From contig NC_003075.7 of NCBI RefSeq assembly GCF_000001735.4, positions 3,473,001 to 3,537,000 on the forward strand: a stretch of DNA of 64,000 bases, in the 5' to 3' direction. Below are positions 11,851-23,313 of the stretch, one piece after another. The DNA is from Arabidopsis thaliana (lineage: Eukaryota; Streptophyta; Magnoliopsida; Brassicales; Brassicaceae). Made by a program: the position numbers and the translations under genes. Within the stretch, counting starts at the first letter, position 1. Every line of letters begins with the position of its first letter. Under the pieces are notes generated by a model that was not told the origin of the DNA, made no database searches, and was given only the letters and a program-made list of their open reading frames with translations.

Positions 11851-12879
11851 TTCTAATCTTAGCACATAGGGTGTTTTACCCTTTTCTTTGAATCACAATG
11901 CCTAACTTCTTTGAATTCCAAACCTTTTACTAGACTTAACACTTTTGTATCCCCCTTAGAACTCTAAAGTCTTACTCTCTTTTTTTCTTTCTTTTCTGTC
12001 ATTCTCATTCTCATTCCCATTCATTCCATACACATTCCCAATCCCAAATACAAGTCTCCACCTAGTCCTAGCTAACCCAAAAAGCGTGGGCGAGGTCTAC
12101 ATGAAAGACTGCTCTTGTCGGCTCATTCCTAACACGTTATACCAAGCTCAATCGAAAAAGACTTCACAATCACACACAAATGATCTTTGGCTTGAAATAA
12201 GGCTAGGCTAAGGGTATGGGAAACTGCTCTAAAAATGAGAGACTGCTACTTATATTAACAGAGGGTGGTGAAGTGAATAAGATAATCCAAGTATGTATAT
12301 GGTAGCCATGAGTTCACAAACAATGCATAGATATGATAATTGCAAATTCAGTTCAGGTTCTAATAGATAAGGAATGACATCAGATAAGCGATTTTCGAAT
12401 TAAAGTAGTATAGTCAAGTTACAAATTCAAAGTAGGGTGCGGTCTTACTTCAGAGATACAATCGATTATGCAACAGAGAACTAACAACCTAGGCATTGAA
12501 CTTACTTCATTGAATCAAAACATGCTTATCGGTTTGAAATCATCATTATCCCCTATGCAAATGAGCAATCCTAAATGCAAGCACACTATATACAATCCTA
12601 AAATGATAATGCAATCTACATGACACTCTGTTTTTGATGAAATCATTTTCTGAAATTTTTTACAATTTTTATGGTTTTTTTCTATGCCTTAGATGATACA
12701 AAAATTGAAATAAGAAAAGAGAACACAATGTTAAACATGTCTTGAACCCTCCCCCAAACTTAAATTACACAGTCCCTTGTGTAATAAAAATCTGAAAGAG
12801 AATTCAAGACCAAAGCACAAAACACACAAAGAAAAATAAAAATGCTAATGGTATGTACAATGACTGAGGTGGTGTTACC
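11851..12879 (-). other. Athila non-coding 3' region
   Basis: No coding potential is seen. The minus strand carries a purine-rich run (AGTTTGGGGGAGGG, about 12747-12760) similar to those found downstream of Athila genes. It lies between the LTR segment and the ORF-1 gene, as expected for the 3' untranslated region of a minus-strand Athila copy. Confidence 0.5.
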
Positions 12880-14902
12880 TCAGTGATCAGGTGAAGTAGG
12901 AGGAGACGAAATCGTCCATACTCTCCTTTGTATTACTCCAAGGGACGGGTTATGCTGAACTTGGATTAGCTGGATGCTTGACCCTTTGTTCGGGTTGCTG
13001 ATCGAGTGGCTCCTCAAATGGTGCGGTGGCTTGCCCCAGCGTCTGATTTCCTTGTTCTTCTTCACTTTTGCAACTTGCTCCTCTTTTCCTTTTCTCTAGG
13101 TTCGAAGGATGATTGTCTTGGTGGTGAAGGTGCAGCATGGTGTTCCCTCGGCTCATATGAAGACTGTCTTGGTGGTGAAGGCGGATCGAAATGCATAAGT
13201 TTGTGACGAGTGGATCCGCTTTTCCCAAATGGCATGCTTTGTGGCATTGCCGTAGTTGAAGAAGAACAGCTTATCTTGAGTTGGAGATTGTTAAATTTCT
13301 TGTTGAGTGTCACAAGAGCCTTGTCATGGAACTTACACCATATTTGGAGGAAACCAAGGCGCTTGTGAATTTCCTTTGACTATTTACTTTGCCTCGGTGC
13401 GGAGTACTCCTCAAAGTAAAACTGTTGTGTTGTGTAAGACTCGTCCATAGGTTCTGCCTCATTATCTAAATGATGGATTGAGGACTCATCATTATTCACT
13501 CCTTCCATCGGTACAGCTTCATCACCTGAAGTATAGAGGTTCTCCATTGGTGGGCAGAACTCAATGTTGCCACCAACTCTAATCGAAGTGGAAGCGGGGT
13601 TTGGGAGGAGAAAAATAGATTGTCCTGCTGTGGGGTGATCGAACCTATACTTATATAGGCTATTCTTCTACTGTGACCAAAAACTCTTGGAATTGATAAG
13701 GTGTTGCATATCAATCCATCTCGGAGGAATAGACTTTGAATGTAGAGGTACATTGCATGCTCTCAGAATTGGGGTCCCAACTCCTCCCACAACCATTCTT
13801 CCTGGTTTCTTAAGTCCCTTAGCCCATCCTCTGTAACTCAGCAGGTGCTCGATTAGGAAGAATGAGACCGAAGTGTCTGTCTGATCTCCAGCTAGAACTG
13901 TGCCATCTGATGCTAAACCAAGCAGCTCTTGAAGCGCTGTCTCCATCAGCTCTAGTTCTCCATTGACGAAGGTTCCATTCCTTTCTCTTGCAAATAGCAC
14001 ACTAGCCAAGGACCTATGAAAGTATCTAACCACCGGACTCCTTATCTCGTTGCTCTTGGTACTAGAGGATGAAAATCCATGCTTAGACCCAAGTGTGGCC
14101 CAGAATGACTGAAGCTCTCTCTTGTCAAAACGATGACTTGTGACTTTTCCGCTTGGAAATTCATACATCAGCTCGGGATGCTCTATTGGAAGCCGATACT
14201 CTACGTCATACACACAGAACTCCAAGTATCCCAAAATTCCGTCTGGCCTGATTTCATCGTCCTCTGACTCTCCATATAAGAACAATTCCATGGATGAAAG
14301 AAACTGGATGGTCTCTTCCTCATACGCCTCCATTGGCTGAAACATGTGAATATTCAGGTTGCATTGCTTAAACATATAGTCTACATCATCATAGATGTCG
14401 AGTCTCTCCATGGTCTCAGGATGAGGGTATCGAGTTCCCAAAAACTCAGCAGCTTGTAGTACTCATTTTGAGTTGCACACTTCTTTGATTCAAAATCATC
14501 ATCGCCTCCTTTCTCTGTTTGATCATCTTCCTCTGGTGAAGCCATTTCTTCCTCGGAGTCTTCATCTACCAGCTCCAACCTCCTCCCCACAGGCTTCTTC
14601 CCTCGAGTGATATATGCCTTGTTCCTCGAGAATTCCCTTGTAGAGGACTTACTCGACCTTCGGGATCGAGTATTTCCAGCTGGAGAGCTGAAGGTCTCCT
14701 CTTCTTGCATCACTTCCTCCTCTTGGCTCGATTCACTATGATCGATCTCGAAACTTGCTTGTTCTCTCCTGCTCGACCCCAAGGGTGATAGTTCAGAAGG
14801 TCCTCGAGCTGCTGCATGCGAAGAAGGTGTTTGGTACCTCTTCGATGGGGAGAGAGCTTTGTTCCGAATCCTTGACAAAAGCGAGCGCCTGTTCATCATC
14901 AA
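12880..14902 (-). pseudogene. Athila ORF-1 (retrotransposon ORF-1 family, PF03078-like), frameshifted
   Basis: Athila elements carry an extra gene in the position where retroviruses have env; its role is unknown. Here it starts at about 14902 with a basic N-terminus (MNRRSLLSRIRNKAL). A Ser/Glu-rich acidic stretch follows to about 14480. Then comes the conserved ORF-1 core (GTRYPHPETMERLDIYDDVD, QFLSSMELFLYG, LGYLEFCVYDVEYRLPI, 13668-14441). One frameshift lies near 14445 and another near 13670. The C-terminal part (12880-13313) is Pro/Ser-rich, with two copies of a PPSPPRQSS-YEPRE motif of about 17 residues. I see no clear membrane segment. The domain identification is good; the protein cannot be made intact. 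Confidence 0.8.
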
Positions 14903-15532
14903 GAACTAAGGTGGGAGAAACTCAAAACTAAAATTCAGTAGATTAGGAGATTGAATGATGGAGGAAACAAATGAATTTGTGAAAAGTTTTTGATAAGAAA
15001 GTGAAGTGAAGGAGATAAAGAGAGAATTGTAAGGATTCGAGAATGCTTTGGTATGGGAGGTGGAGAGATGAGGTTGTTGAGTTCGGGAATTGCAATGGGG
15101 GGACCAAAGTGATTATGGGAGGGGGGGGGGACAAGAAGACAAAGGGACAACAGCGTTTCAATAAAGACGGTTCACGAGGCGTCGGTGTCTACGAAGAGGG
15201 TCTCTTTGGTTTCTTCACTTGATGAGACGGTGAGAAATGCTCCATCTTCAATCACTCGATCAAACGGACCAGAATAAATCAAAAGAAATCACTCGAGCAA
15301 ACAATGGAGAATGTTTCTCCCTTGGTTACTCGATCAACGGTTGAGATCTTTCTTGACTTGGTTTAAATTTACTCGACCGTTGACTCCCTTAGGGTCACTA
15401 AAACAAACCTGAAACACTTAAACAAAAACATCAAAAATAACAAGAAAAATAGAAAGTTATTTACATGGATAGACATGGAACTTCCTCCCAAGTGAACTTG
15501 TTTCAAGTCACTAAGCTTGACTCTTAGAGAGC
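14903..15532 (-). other. Athila internal non-coding stretch
   Basis: This separates the gag-protease side from ORF-1, where pol should be. It contains a ten-base G run (15121-15130) and several TCGATCA/TCGAGCA words like those of the Athila LTRs. No reverse transcriptase or integrase motif is visible in any frame, so pol is deleted in this copy. Confidence 0.55.
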
Positions 15533-15802
15533 TCAGTCAAAAAAAAGGTTGAAGAGAGGAACAAAGGAGTCCTCATCTTCAGTGGTTGAATTTTCAGTTC
15601 CTGAATCATATTCTGCATCCTCTCTTGACATATGGTAGGATGAGTACTCATTTAATTTTTCTTCAAAGTAAGCTTCATTCTGGTCAGCAGAGTAGTCTTC
15701 TTCCTTTGAACTAGGCTCCTTTGACCAATCCTCAAATTCAAAACTAGGGTAGCCTTTAACCATTTCTTGAAGTTCCAAGATTGCATGGTTCAGTCCTTCC
15801 AT
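15533..15802 (-). CDS. Short acidic ORF downstream of the Athila protease
   Basis: An 89-codon frame on the minus strand, strongly acidic, with EDWSKEPSSKEEDYSADQNE and a C-terminus ending FVPLFNLFFD. I do not recognise a domain. It lies between the protease frame and ORF-1 of the same minus-strand Athila copy and may be a relic of the pol side or a filler ORF. It could be chance, although the composition is non-random. No promoter or independent support is visible. Confidence 0.3.
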   Translation of the reverse strand: MEGLNHAILELQEMVKGYPSFEFEDWSKEPSSKEEDYSADQNEAYFEEKLNEYSSYHMSREDAEYDSGTENSTTEDEDSFVPLFNLFFD

Positions 15803-16202
15803 CTTGTAAGTTAGCTCCCCAATGGTATCCTCTTGAGCTTTGTATTATATCCTGAGTTTCAGAAGTTTTTCAGTAACAGAATCAAGTGTAAAGTGTTCTT
15901 CTGGGGAATAAGTCGGAATAGAGATTTCCCCCTCACTCAACAACTTGCTCTCTAGGCTTCTTTCCTCTAAGTGAACTCCTTTTTTATCTTCTGGTGCAAG
16001 CCATTATGTTGTGAAATTTTCGTCCTCCTTGATAGATAGTGCAGTTTCCATCTTCTCTGGATCAATACCATTTGAAATTTTTTTAACTCTTTTTTCAAAC
16101 ATCCATAGTTGATCTTTCAGCTTCATCACCCTTGAAGATAATCCCTCTATGACTCTGCTTTGCCATTTAAATCTTTTCCTCATCTTCTATAGGATCTTCA
16201 GT

Positions 16203-17410
16203 CTAAGCTAGCCTTTGTGTTGCTCTCTTCTTGTGGTCAAAAGTCCTTTTCAGCTTGCTGAGTTGAGAAGTATAGTTGACTTTTGGTGAGGTTTCAGATT
16301 CTATTTCTTCATCAACTTCCATGTCCTGAATCCCAAAATTCTGAACTCCTGTTGTTGATTTCCCTGAAGCTTCTCTGATTTCAAACTTTATCTTGATGCC
16401 TTTTTCAAGGTTCGGATTAATTTTTCCATTTCTGACATCTATGACTGCTCCAGCTGAAGCTAAGAATGGTCTACCTAGGATCAGGGGATCCTTGCCTTTT
16501 TCATCTACGTCTAATACCACAAAATTTGTAGGTATCTCAACATTTCCAATCTTGACAGGCAGATTTTCTATTAGACCATGAGGATGTGCAATAGAACCAT
16601 CAACTAAAAGTAGAGCTAGGTTGTAGAACTTGTATTCCATGATCCCTAGCCTTTTAGCTGTAGAGAGAGGCATAAGGATAACAGATGCTGCCAAATCATA
16701 AAGGCACCTATTGAATGTCAATGGTTCTAGAGAGCATGGCAGAGTGAATGAACCGGGATCATCAAGCTTTTCTTGGATGACTTTCTTCTTGTAAGTTTCT
16801 TGGGTGGTGGCACTGCTAATTATCTCTTGATTCTGATATTTCTTGAGTTTTTCAATTCTGAACTGTTTTTCAGAATTGTGAGTATTCAGAAAAGGTGTGT
16901 GCTCTATAGTCCAAATGAATTGCTTAGGGGCAGGTGCAGCAATTTGAGTTGAATCCCCGCCTTCTTGAACCATACTGTCCTCAGTATTGAGAGTCAGATG
17001 ACTTGGTGGAGATTCATTTTCTTGGTGGATGGTGATAGCATTTGCAGTAGCATAATCCTTAGGATTCTTAACTGCTTTCTCTGGAAGTTGTTGAGGATGC
17101 TTCGGAGTCGAGGTTGATACAAATTGACTCTCCAGATATTTGATTTTGGAATTCAGGGCTTCGAACTTGACATTTTGATCGTTGTAAGAACAAACAATCT
17201 TGTTGTGTAATTCAGCTATCTTCTTGTCAAAAGCCATAGTGCCAGTAGCTTGTCCTTGAATGATTTGTTGAATGAGTTGCTTAATTTCAGGATCTTGAGC
17301 TGCTGGGGCTTGTTGTGGTTGTTGAGTGAACCATGGTGGTGGATTATGCTGTTGGTAGCCTCCATTGACCTGTTGTTTAGGGACATAACTTTGGTTGTAC
17401 TGAACAAAAG
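16203..17410 (-). pseudogene. Athila gag C-terminus and retropepsin-like protease
   Basis: The minus strand has an uninterrupted 344-codon frame (16203-17237). Upstream codons to 17410 (QSYVPKQQV, then the QQPQQAP-rich linker) are in another frame. The frame begins in the gag tail (FDKKIAELHNKIVCSY, with a short coiled-coil tendency). It then has a linker with KNPKDYATANAITI. The protease follows at about residues 185-290: LYDLAASVILMPLSTAKRLG, LLLVDGSIAHPHGLIENLPV and PLILGRPFLASAGAVIDV. The active site should read D-[LT]-G-A-S; here it reads DLAAS, so the catalytic glycine is replaced. Protease would process Gag-Pol. The frame ends at QRLA without running into reverse transcriptase. At 17410 it is cut by the LTR in the same orientation. 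Confidence 0.8.
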
Positions 17411-18400
17411 TGATAATAGGTTTTTAAGATCAATTAATCCTAAAGCACTATCATGTGGATGTAGTATTTTAGGTGTCAATCCAAATGGGTGTGATGCAAA
17501 CAAATGAGATGTGATCAGAAGTCATGAAGTCAAGCCAAGCAATAACAGTTTTGGGGTTTCTAACAGTCCTAAGCGAACATGTAGAAAACTGAAACATTAT
17601 CAAAATTACTAAATTCACTCGACCACAACAGGCTGATGCCAGAAGCAGGATGTGGTCGAGTAACACGTCGAGTAACAGACAGGAAACGAGACAACTGCAC
17701 TCGACTGCACAGTCTGTTGCCAGATACTGGGTGTGGTCGAGTAAGTTGGTCGAGTAATTGCAAAAACTAAGAAACAGGCAATGAGAACGATTAAGTGACA
17801 ACGATAAAATAGAGAAATCAGATAGACAAGAAATTTCTAAGGATGGGGTAATCGAATAGAGTGGTATCCTAGCCTATTTGAATGGTTAAGAAGTGCAATC
17901 AAGCTATCTTTAGACAACAGGTTCAACAACAGATCAATTCACTCCCGTGATAGAAAACCTCAAGCAAAGCTAGCGCAGACTAATTCCCATTAACGGAATC
18001 TAACTATGCAGGCAATAAGAACAAACTGATAAAGTCAATAAACGCTCTAAACGGCCAATCCCTTCGGATAGAGACGAATATCTCAGGAACTAGTGGATCA
18101 AGCATTCCATCGAACACCTTCTGGGTGCGGGAATGCTTTGTCGAATTTCAGTTGATCAGAAAAAAATAAGCAGTAAACACAACTACTCCTGAAGGGATTC
18201 AATCAATTCTAAAACTTAACCATTCTACAGACTACAGATTCCACAACCACTCTATCCCATCCTTAAGAATTCTAAGTCACTACTCACACAACATGCTCAA
18301 AGACATAAACGCAGGTAAATGATAATATTGCATAAGTAAAGAGATAAAGAGTAGATGACAGGTGAAATCAAATGCGGAATCTGAATAACTTGGAAAAATC
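17411..18400 (-). mobile_element. Athila LTR, 3' two-thirds, minus orientation
   Basis: It begins with TGATAATAGG, the inverted LTR 3' end, and matches 23314-24290 through its length. It stops at GGAAAAATCT (18400), short of the promoter part. At the left it sits directly beside gag sequence, with no primer-binding site. The same gag sequence sits in mirror image beside the LTR end at 18707. Confidence 0.8.
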
Positions 18401-18707
18401 TAGTGTCTGGCAACAGACTGTGCAGTCGAGTATAGCTGGTTCATATCCTTTCTGTTACTCGACCACATCCTGCTTCTGGCATTAACCTGTTATGGTCGAG
18501 TGAATTTAGTAATTCTGATAATGTTTCTGTTTTCTGCATGTTCGCTTAGGACTGTTAGAAACCCCAAAACTGTTATTGCTTGGCTTGACTTCGTGACTTC
18601 TGATCACATCTCATTTGTTTGCATCACACCCATTTGGATTGACACCTAAAATACTACAACCACATGATAGTGATTTAGGTTTAATTGATCTTAAAAACCT
18701 ATTATCA
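18401..18707 (+). mobile_element. Athila LTR 3' end, plus orientation
   Basis: The last 307 bp of the same LTR, facing the other way and ending CCTATTATCA at 18707. With 17411-18400 it makes an inverted repeat with its turning point near 18400. Confidence 0.8.
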
Positions 18708-18936
18708 CTTTTGTTCAGTACAACCAAAGTTATGTCCCTAAACAACAGGTCAATGGAGGCTACCAATGGCATAATCCACCACCATGGTTCACTCAACAAC
18801 CACAACAAGCCCCAGCAGCTCAAGATCCTGAAATTAAGCAACTCATTCAATGAGTCATTCAAGGACAAGCTACTGGCGCTATGGCTTTTGACAAGAAGAT
18901 AGCTGAATTACACAACAAGATTGTTTGTTCTTACAA
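18708..18936 (+). pseudogene. Athila gag fragment, mirror copy of 17182-17410
   Basis: A 229-bp plus-strand piece encoding the gag linker (QSYVPKQQVNGGY, PPPWFTQQPQQAPAAQ, FDKKIAELHNKIVCSY). It is an inverted near-copy of the gag piece on the other side of the LTR pair. One stop codon is visible in the linker at about 18853. It breaks off at 18936, and an unrelated 15 bp leads into the next LTR. Confidence 0.8.
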
Positions 18937-18951
18937 GTTATTTGAACGACC

Positions 18952-20038
18952 TTCGAGATTTTTCCAAGTTATTCAGATTCTGCATTTGATTTCATCTATC
19001 ATCTTGTTTCTCTACTCTTTATCTCTTTACTTATGCAATATTATCATTTACCTGCGTTTATGTCTTTGAGCATGTTGTCTGAGTAGTGACATAGAGTTCT
19101 TAAGGATGGGATAGAGTAGTTGTGGAATCCGTAGTCTGTAGAATGGTTAAGTTTTAGAATTGATTGAATCCCTTCAGGACTAGTTGTGTTAACTGCTTAT
19201 TTCTTTTTGATCAACTGGAATTCGTTCCTAAGCATTCCCGCACCCAGAATGTGTTCGATGGAATGCTTGATCCACTAGTTCCTGAGATATTCGTCTCTCT
19301 CCCAAGGGATTGGCCGTTTAGAGCGTTTATTGACTTTATCAGTTTGTTCTTATTGCCTGCATAGTTAGATTCCGTTAATGGGAATTAGTCTAGGCTAGCT
19401 TTGCTTGAGGATTTCTATCACGGGAGTGAATTAATCTCTTGTTGAACTTGTTGTTTAGGGATAGCTTGATTGCACTTGTTAACCATTCGAATAGGCTAGG
19501 ATACCACTCTATTCGATTACCCCATCCTTAGGAATTTTTCGTCTATCTGATTTCTCTGTTTTATCGTTATCACTTAATCGTTCTCATTGCCTATTTCTTA
19601 GTTTTTGCAATTACTCGACCAACTTACTCGACCACACCAAGTGTCTGGCAACAGACTGTGCAGTCGAGTACAGTTGTCTCGTTTCCTGTCTGTTACTCGA
19701 CCAGTATACTCGACCACACCTAGTGTCTGGCTACAGACTGTGCAGTCGAGTATAGTTGGTTCAAATCGTGTCTTTTACTCGACCTGTTACTCGACCACAT
19801 CTTACTTCTGGCATCAGCCTGTTGTGGTCGAGTGATTTTAGTAATTCTGTTATTGTTTCTGTTTTTTGCATGTTCGCTTAGGACTGTTAGAAACCCCAAT
19901 ACTGTTATTGCTTGGCTTGACTTAGTGACTTCTGATCACATCTCATCTGTTTGCATCATACCCCTTAGGATTGACACCCTAAGTACTACAACGACATGAT
20001 AGTGCTTTAGGATTAATTGACGTAAAAACCTATTATCA
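18952..20038 (+). mobile_element. Athila 5' LTR without its promoter part, plus orientation
   Basis: It ends CCTATTATCA at 20038 and is followed by the primer-binding site, so this is the end of a 5' LTR. The start (TTCGAGATTTTTCC) corresponds to an internal point of the 23314-25042 LTR: about 700 bp of the promoter side are absent. Positions 19612-19835 hold repeated TTACTCGACC and GTCGAGTA words. Confidence 0.8.
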
Positions 20039-20041
20039 ATT

Positions 20042-20054
20042 TGGCGCCGTTGCG
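20042..20054 (+). other. Primer-binding site, Athila type
   Basis: TGGCGCCGTTGCG three bases after the LTR. The tRNA-Asp 3' end is the usual primer for this plant gypsy group, and the last base departs from the TGGCGCCGTTGCC seen at 36425. The match to tRNA-Asp is from family knowledge and was not aligned here. Confidence 0.75.
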
Positions 20055-20209
20055 AATTGGGTGTTTGTTTGCTATATTTGAGATTTCAGAATACTTAAGA
20101 TCAAGTTCTTTTTCATTTTTACTGAAAGTTACTAACTTTGTGTTTTTTCTGTTTGTCTATTTTGATTAAGGTACTGCGAATCACAAGCTTCACAAGTTGG
20201 TACTCGTGT

Positions 20210-21238
20210 ATGCAAACACGGTCACAAGGAAATCATAATCTCCTATTCAACGATAACATCGACCGTATTGCAGGCCAACTCAGAACACAGACAGCAACAG
20301 ACACAATGGCTGCAGTTGTAGATGAGCAAGTACAACCAAACAACATAGGTGCATGCGATGCACTACGCAACCACAATCAGCGTAATGGCATCGTGCCTCC
20401 ACCAGTGCAGAATAACAACTTTGAGATCAAGAGCGGTCTCATTGCCATGGTTCAGAGCAACAAGTTTCACGGCCTCCCTATGGAGGATCCACTCGATCAC
20501 CTGGATGAGTTTGATAGGCTCTGCAGCCTAACAAAGATCAATGGAGTTAGTGAGGATGGCTTCAAGCTCAGATTGTTTCCATTCTCTCTTGGAGACAAAG
20601 CCCATCAGTGGGAAAAGTCGCTTCCTTAATGCTCTATCACCTCCTGGAATGACGGCAAGAAAGCCTTCTTGGCTAAGTTTTTCTCAAACACTAGGACTAC
20701 AAGACTAAGGAATGATATTTCCGGTTTCACACAGACAAATAATGAGACTTTCTGCGAAGCAGGGGAGCGCTTCAAAGGTTACCAGACACAATGTCCTCAT
20801 CATGGTTTCTCCAAAGCTTCACTTCTCAGCATCCTCTACAGAGGTGTCCTTCCCAAGATCAGGATGCTTCTTGATACCGCTTCTAACGGGAACTTCCTCA
20901 ACAAAGATGTTGAGGAAGGCTGGGAGCTGGTAGAGAATTTGGCACAGTCGAATGGCATCTATAATAAAGATTACGATAGAAGCATCCGCCACAGCTCTTA
21001 TTCTGATGAGAAGCACCGCAGGGAAATGAAAGCTATGAATGACAAACTGGACAAGCTACTCCTTGTGCAACAGAAGCACGTTCATAATCTGGGTGATGAT
21101 GAGACGTTCCAAGTTCAGGATGGGGAGACTCTGCAGTCAGAAGAGGTCAGGTATGTGCAAAACCAAGGAGGTTACAACAAAGGTTTCAACAACTTCAAGC
21201 AGAACCATCCCAATCTGTCTTATAGAAGTTCCTCTTAA
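20210..21238 (+). pseudogene. Athila gag (capsid), plus copy
   Basis: It starts with MQTRSQG, the usual Athila Gag N-terminus. It continues with [20 protein letters not shown], then [47 protein letters not shown] and [14 protein letters not shown], the retrotransposon gag domain. A TAA stop follows KSLP at 20627-20629. The remaining 189 codons are open from 20669. Gag would form the virus-like particle. At about 21238 the copy stops, joined to the end of an oppositely oriented Athila copy. The minus copy at 22.7 kb has the same stop. Not functional. Confidence 0.85.
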
Positions 21239-23141
21239 CAGTCACTCTAGACGGATTAGCATAAAATTCGTCTTCTGAAACTTGATACATCTTGATCCTT
21301 TCCAGAATTGAATTTCTCACATATTTGTGAGGATCCGGGATCAGGTTGAGAACTTCTATTAGAGGCATCACCACTTCCATCTCATCAAGCTGCTTTTCTG
21401 CAAGAGAATTGTATCTTTCTATCCATGCTTTCCTGAATTTCCATGGAAGAGCACGTGAAGGTAATGGTGCTGGCTTAAATCGTTTTACCATCCTCTCAAT
21501 GATGGCTGCTTTCTCGTCTAGGTTGGACTGAGTTTGAAAACGGGATCCATCTGAATGGTCGAGTCCAACAACTGAAATTTCAATCTGAGTAGAAGCCTCC
21601 CCGTCCTGAATATCACTGTCCTCAGTGATTGAGTTGGAGACATGTCGAGTAGGTAGCTCTCGATCATGACAGATAATGATTGCGTGAGCGATGGCGTAGT
21701 CCTTCGGCATCTGTATGGACTTCCCTGGAAGTCCTGTTACTTTGGGAGCAGAGGTCGACGCAGTTTATCCTTCCATGTATCTGACCTTAGAGGTAAGTGC
21801 CTCAAGTTTGATGTTCAGATCGTTGAAAGTGCAATCAACCTTGTTGTGGATTTCTGCCATCTTTTTGGCGAGATCCATTGCTCATGCTGCTTGTCCCTGG
21901 AGAATCTGCTGTAACATGTTCTTCAAGTCTGAATCTAGAGTTGTTGAAGCTGGTTGTTGCTGTTGTTGTGTGAACCCAAGTGGTGGAAGTTGCTGTGGAT
22001 AGTTGCCCTGATACTGCTGCTTTGGAACATACCCCTGACCTTAGTTGTATGGAATAAAGGGCTTGGGTTGATTCTGCTACTGTGAAGGGTAAACTTGGTC
22101 CTGTTGGTTTGCAACATTTGTACTTCTGTAAGACATATTAGGATGGTTCTGCTTGAAGTTGTTGAAACCTTTGTTGTAACCTCGTTGGTTTTGCACATAC
22201 CTGACTTCTTCTAACTGTAGAGTCTCCCCATCCTGGACTTGGAACGTCTCATCATCACCCAGAAAATGAATGTGCTTCTTTTGTACAAGGAGTAGCTTGT
22301 CCAGTTTGTCATTCATGGCTTTCATTTCCATGCATTGCTTCTCATCAGAATCAGAGCTGTGGCGGATGTTTCTATCGTAATCTTCATTGTAGTTGCCATC
22401 CGACTGTGTCAAGTTCTCTACCAGCTCCCAGCCTTCCTCAACATCTTTGTTGAGGAAGTTCCCGTTAGAAGCGATATCAGGAAGGATCCTGATCTTGGGA
22501 AGGACATCTCTGTAGAGCGTGCTGAGAAGTGAAGCTTTGGAGAAACCATGATGAGGACATTGTGTATGGTAACCTTTGAAGCGCTCCCATGCTTCGCAGA
22601 AAGTCTCATTATTTGTCTGTGTGAAATCGGAAATATCATTCCTTAGTCTCGCAGTCCTAGAGTTAGAGAAAAACTTAGCCAAGAAGGCTTTCTTGCAGTC
22701 ATTTCAGGAGGTGATAAAGCCTTAAGGAAGCGACTTTTCCCACTGATGGGCTTTGTCTCCTAGAGAGAATGGAAACAATCTGAGCTTGAAGCCATCCTCA
22801 CTAACTCCATTTATCTTTGTTAGGCTGCAGAGCCTTTCAAACTCGTCCAGGTGATCGAGTGGATCCTCCATAGGGAGGGCGTGAAACTTGTTGCTCTGAA
22901 CCATGGCAATGAGACCGCTCTTGATCTAAAAGTTGTTGTTCTGCACTGGTTGAGGCACAATGCCATTATGCTGATTGTGGTTGCGTGGTGCATCACTTGC
23001 ACCTATGTTGTTTGGTTGCACTTGCTCATCGACAACTGCAGCCATTGTGTCTGTTTCTGTCTGTGTTCTGAGTTGGCGAGCAGTACGATCGATGCTATCG
23101 TTGAATAAGAGATTTTTATTTCCTTGTGACCGTGTTTGCAT
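21225..23141 (-). pseudogene. Athila gag and start of protease region, minus copy
   Basis: Mirror partner of the plus copy. MQTRSQG is at 23141, then the gag domain (22077-22900), a Gln-rich linker (about 21930-22080), and the post-gag region (21195-21710, with [31 protein letters not shown] and [20 protein letters not shown]). It extends about 900 bp further into the element than the plus copy. Its gag carries the same in-frame TAA after KSLP (about 22722) and additional frame breaks in the linker. Joined head-on to the plus copy near 21225-21240. Confidence 0.85.
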
Positions 23142-23297
23142 ACAACGAATATCAATTGGTGAAGCTGGTGATTCGTAGTACCTAAATCAAAACAGACAAA
23201 CAGAAAAAACACAAAGTTAGTAACTTTCAGTAAAAATGAAAAAGAACTTGATCTTAAGTATTCTGAAATCTCAAATATAGCAAACAAACACCCAATT

Positions 23298-23310
23298 GAC
23301 AACGGTGCCA
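23298..23310 (-). other. Primer-binding site, minus Athila copy (degenerate)
   Basis: TGGCACCGTTGTC on the minus strand, three bases inside the LTR that starts at 23314. It has two changes from the canonical TGGCGCCGTTGCC, both at CpG or cytosine positions, as expected for decay of methylated DNA. Confidence 0.65.
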
Positions 23311-23313
23311 AAT

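Noticed and set aside
15121-15130. Ten-base G run as a polypurine tract
   Set aside because: It lies on the plus strand while the surrounding Athila copy is in minus orientation, and no LTR start follows it.
20042-20054. tRNA-like words near LTR ends (TGGCGCCGTTGCC)
   Set aside because: They match only the 3' end of a tRNA and sit three bases after LTR ends, so they are primer-binding sites and not tRNA genes.
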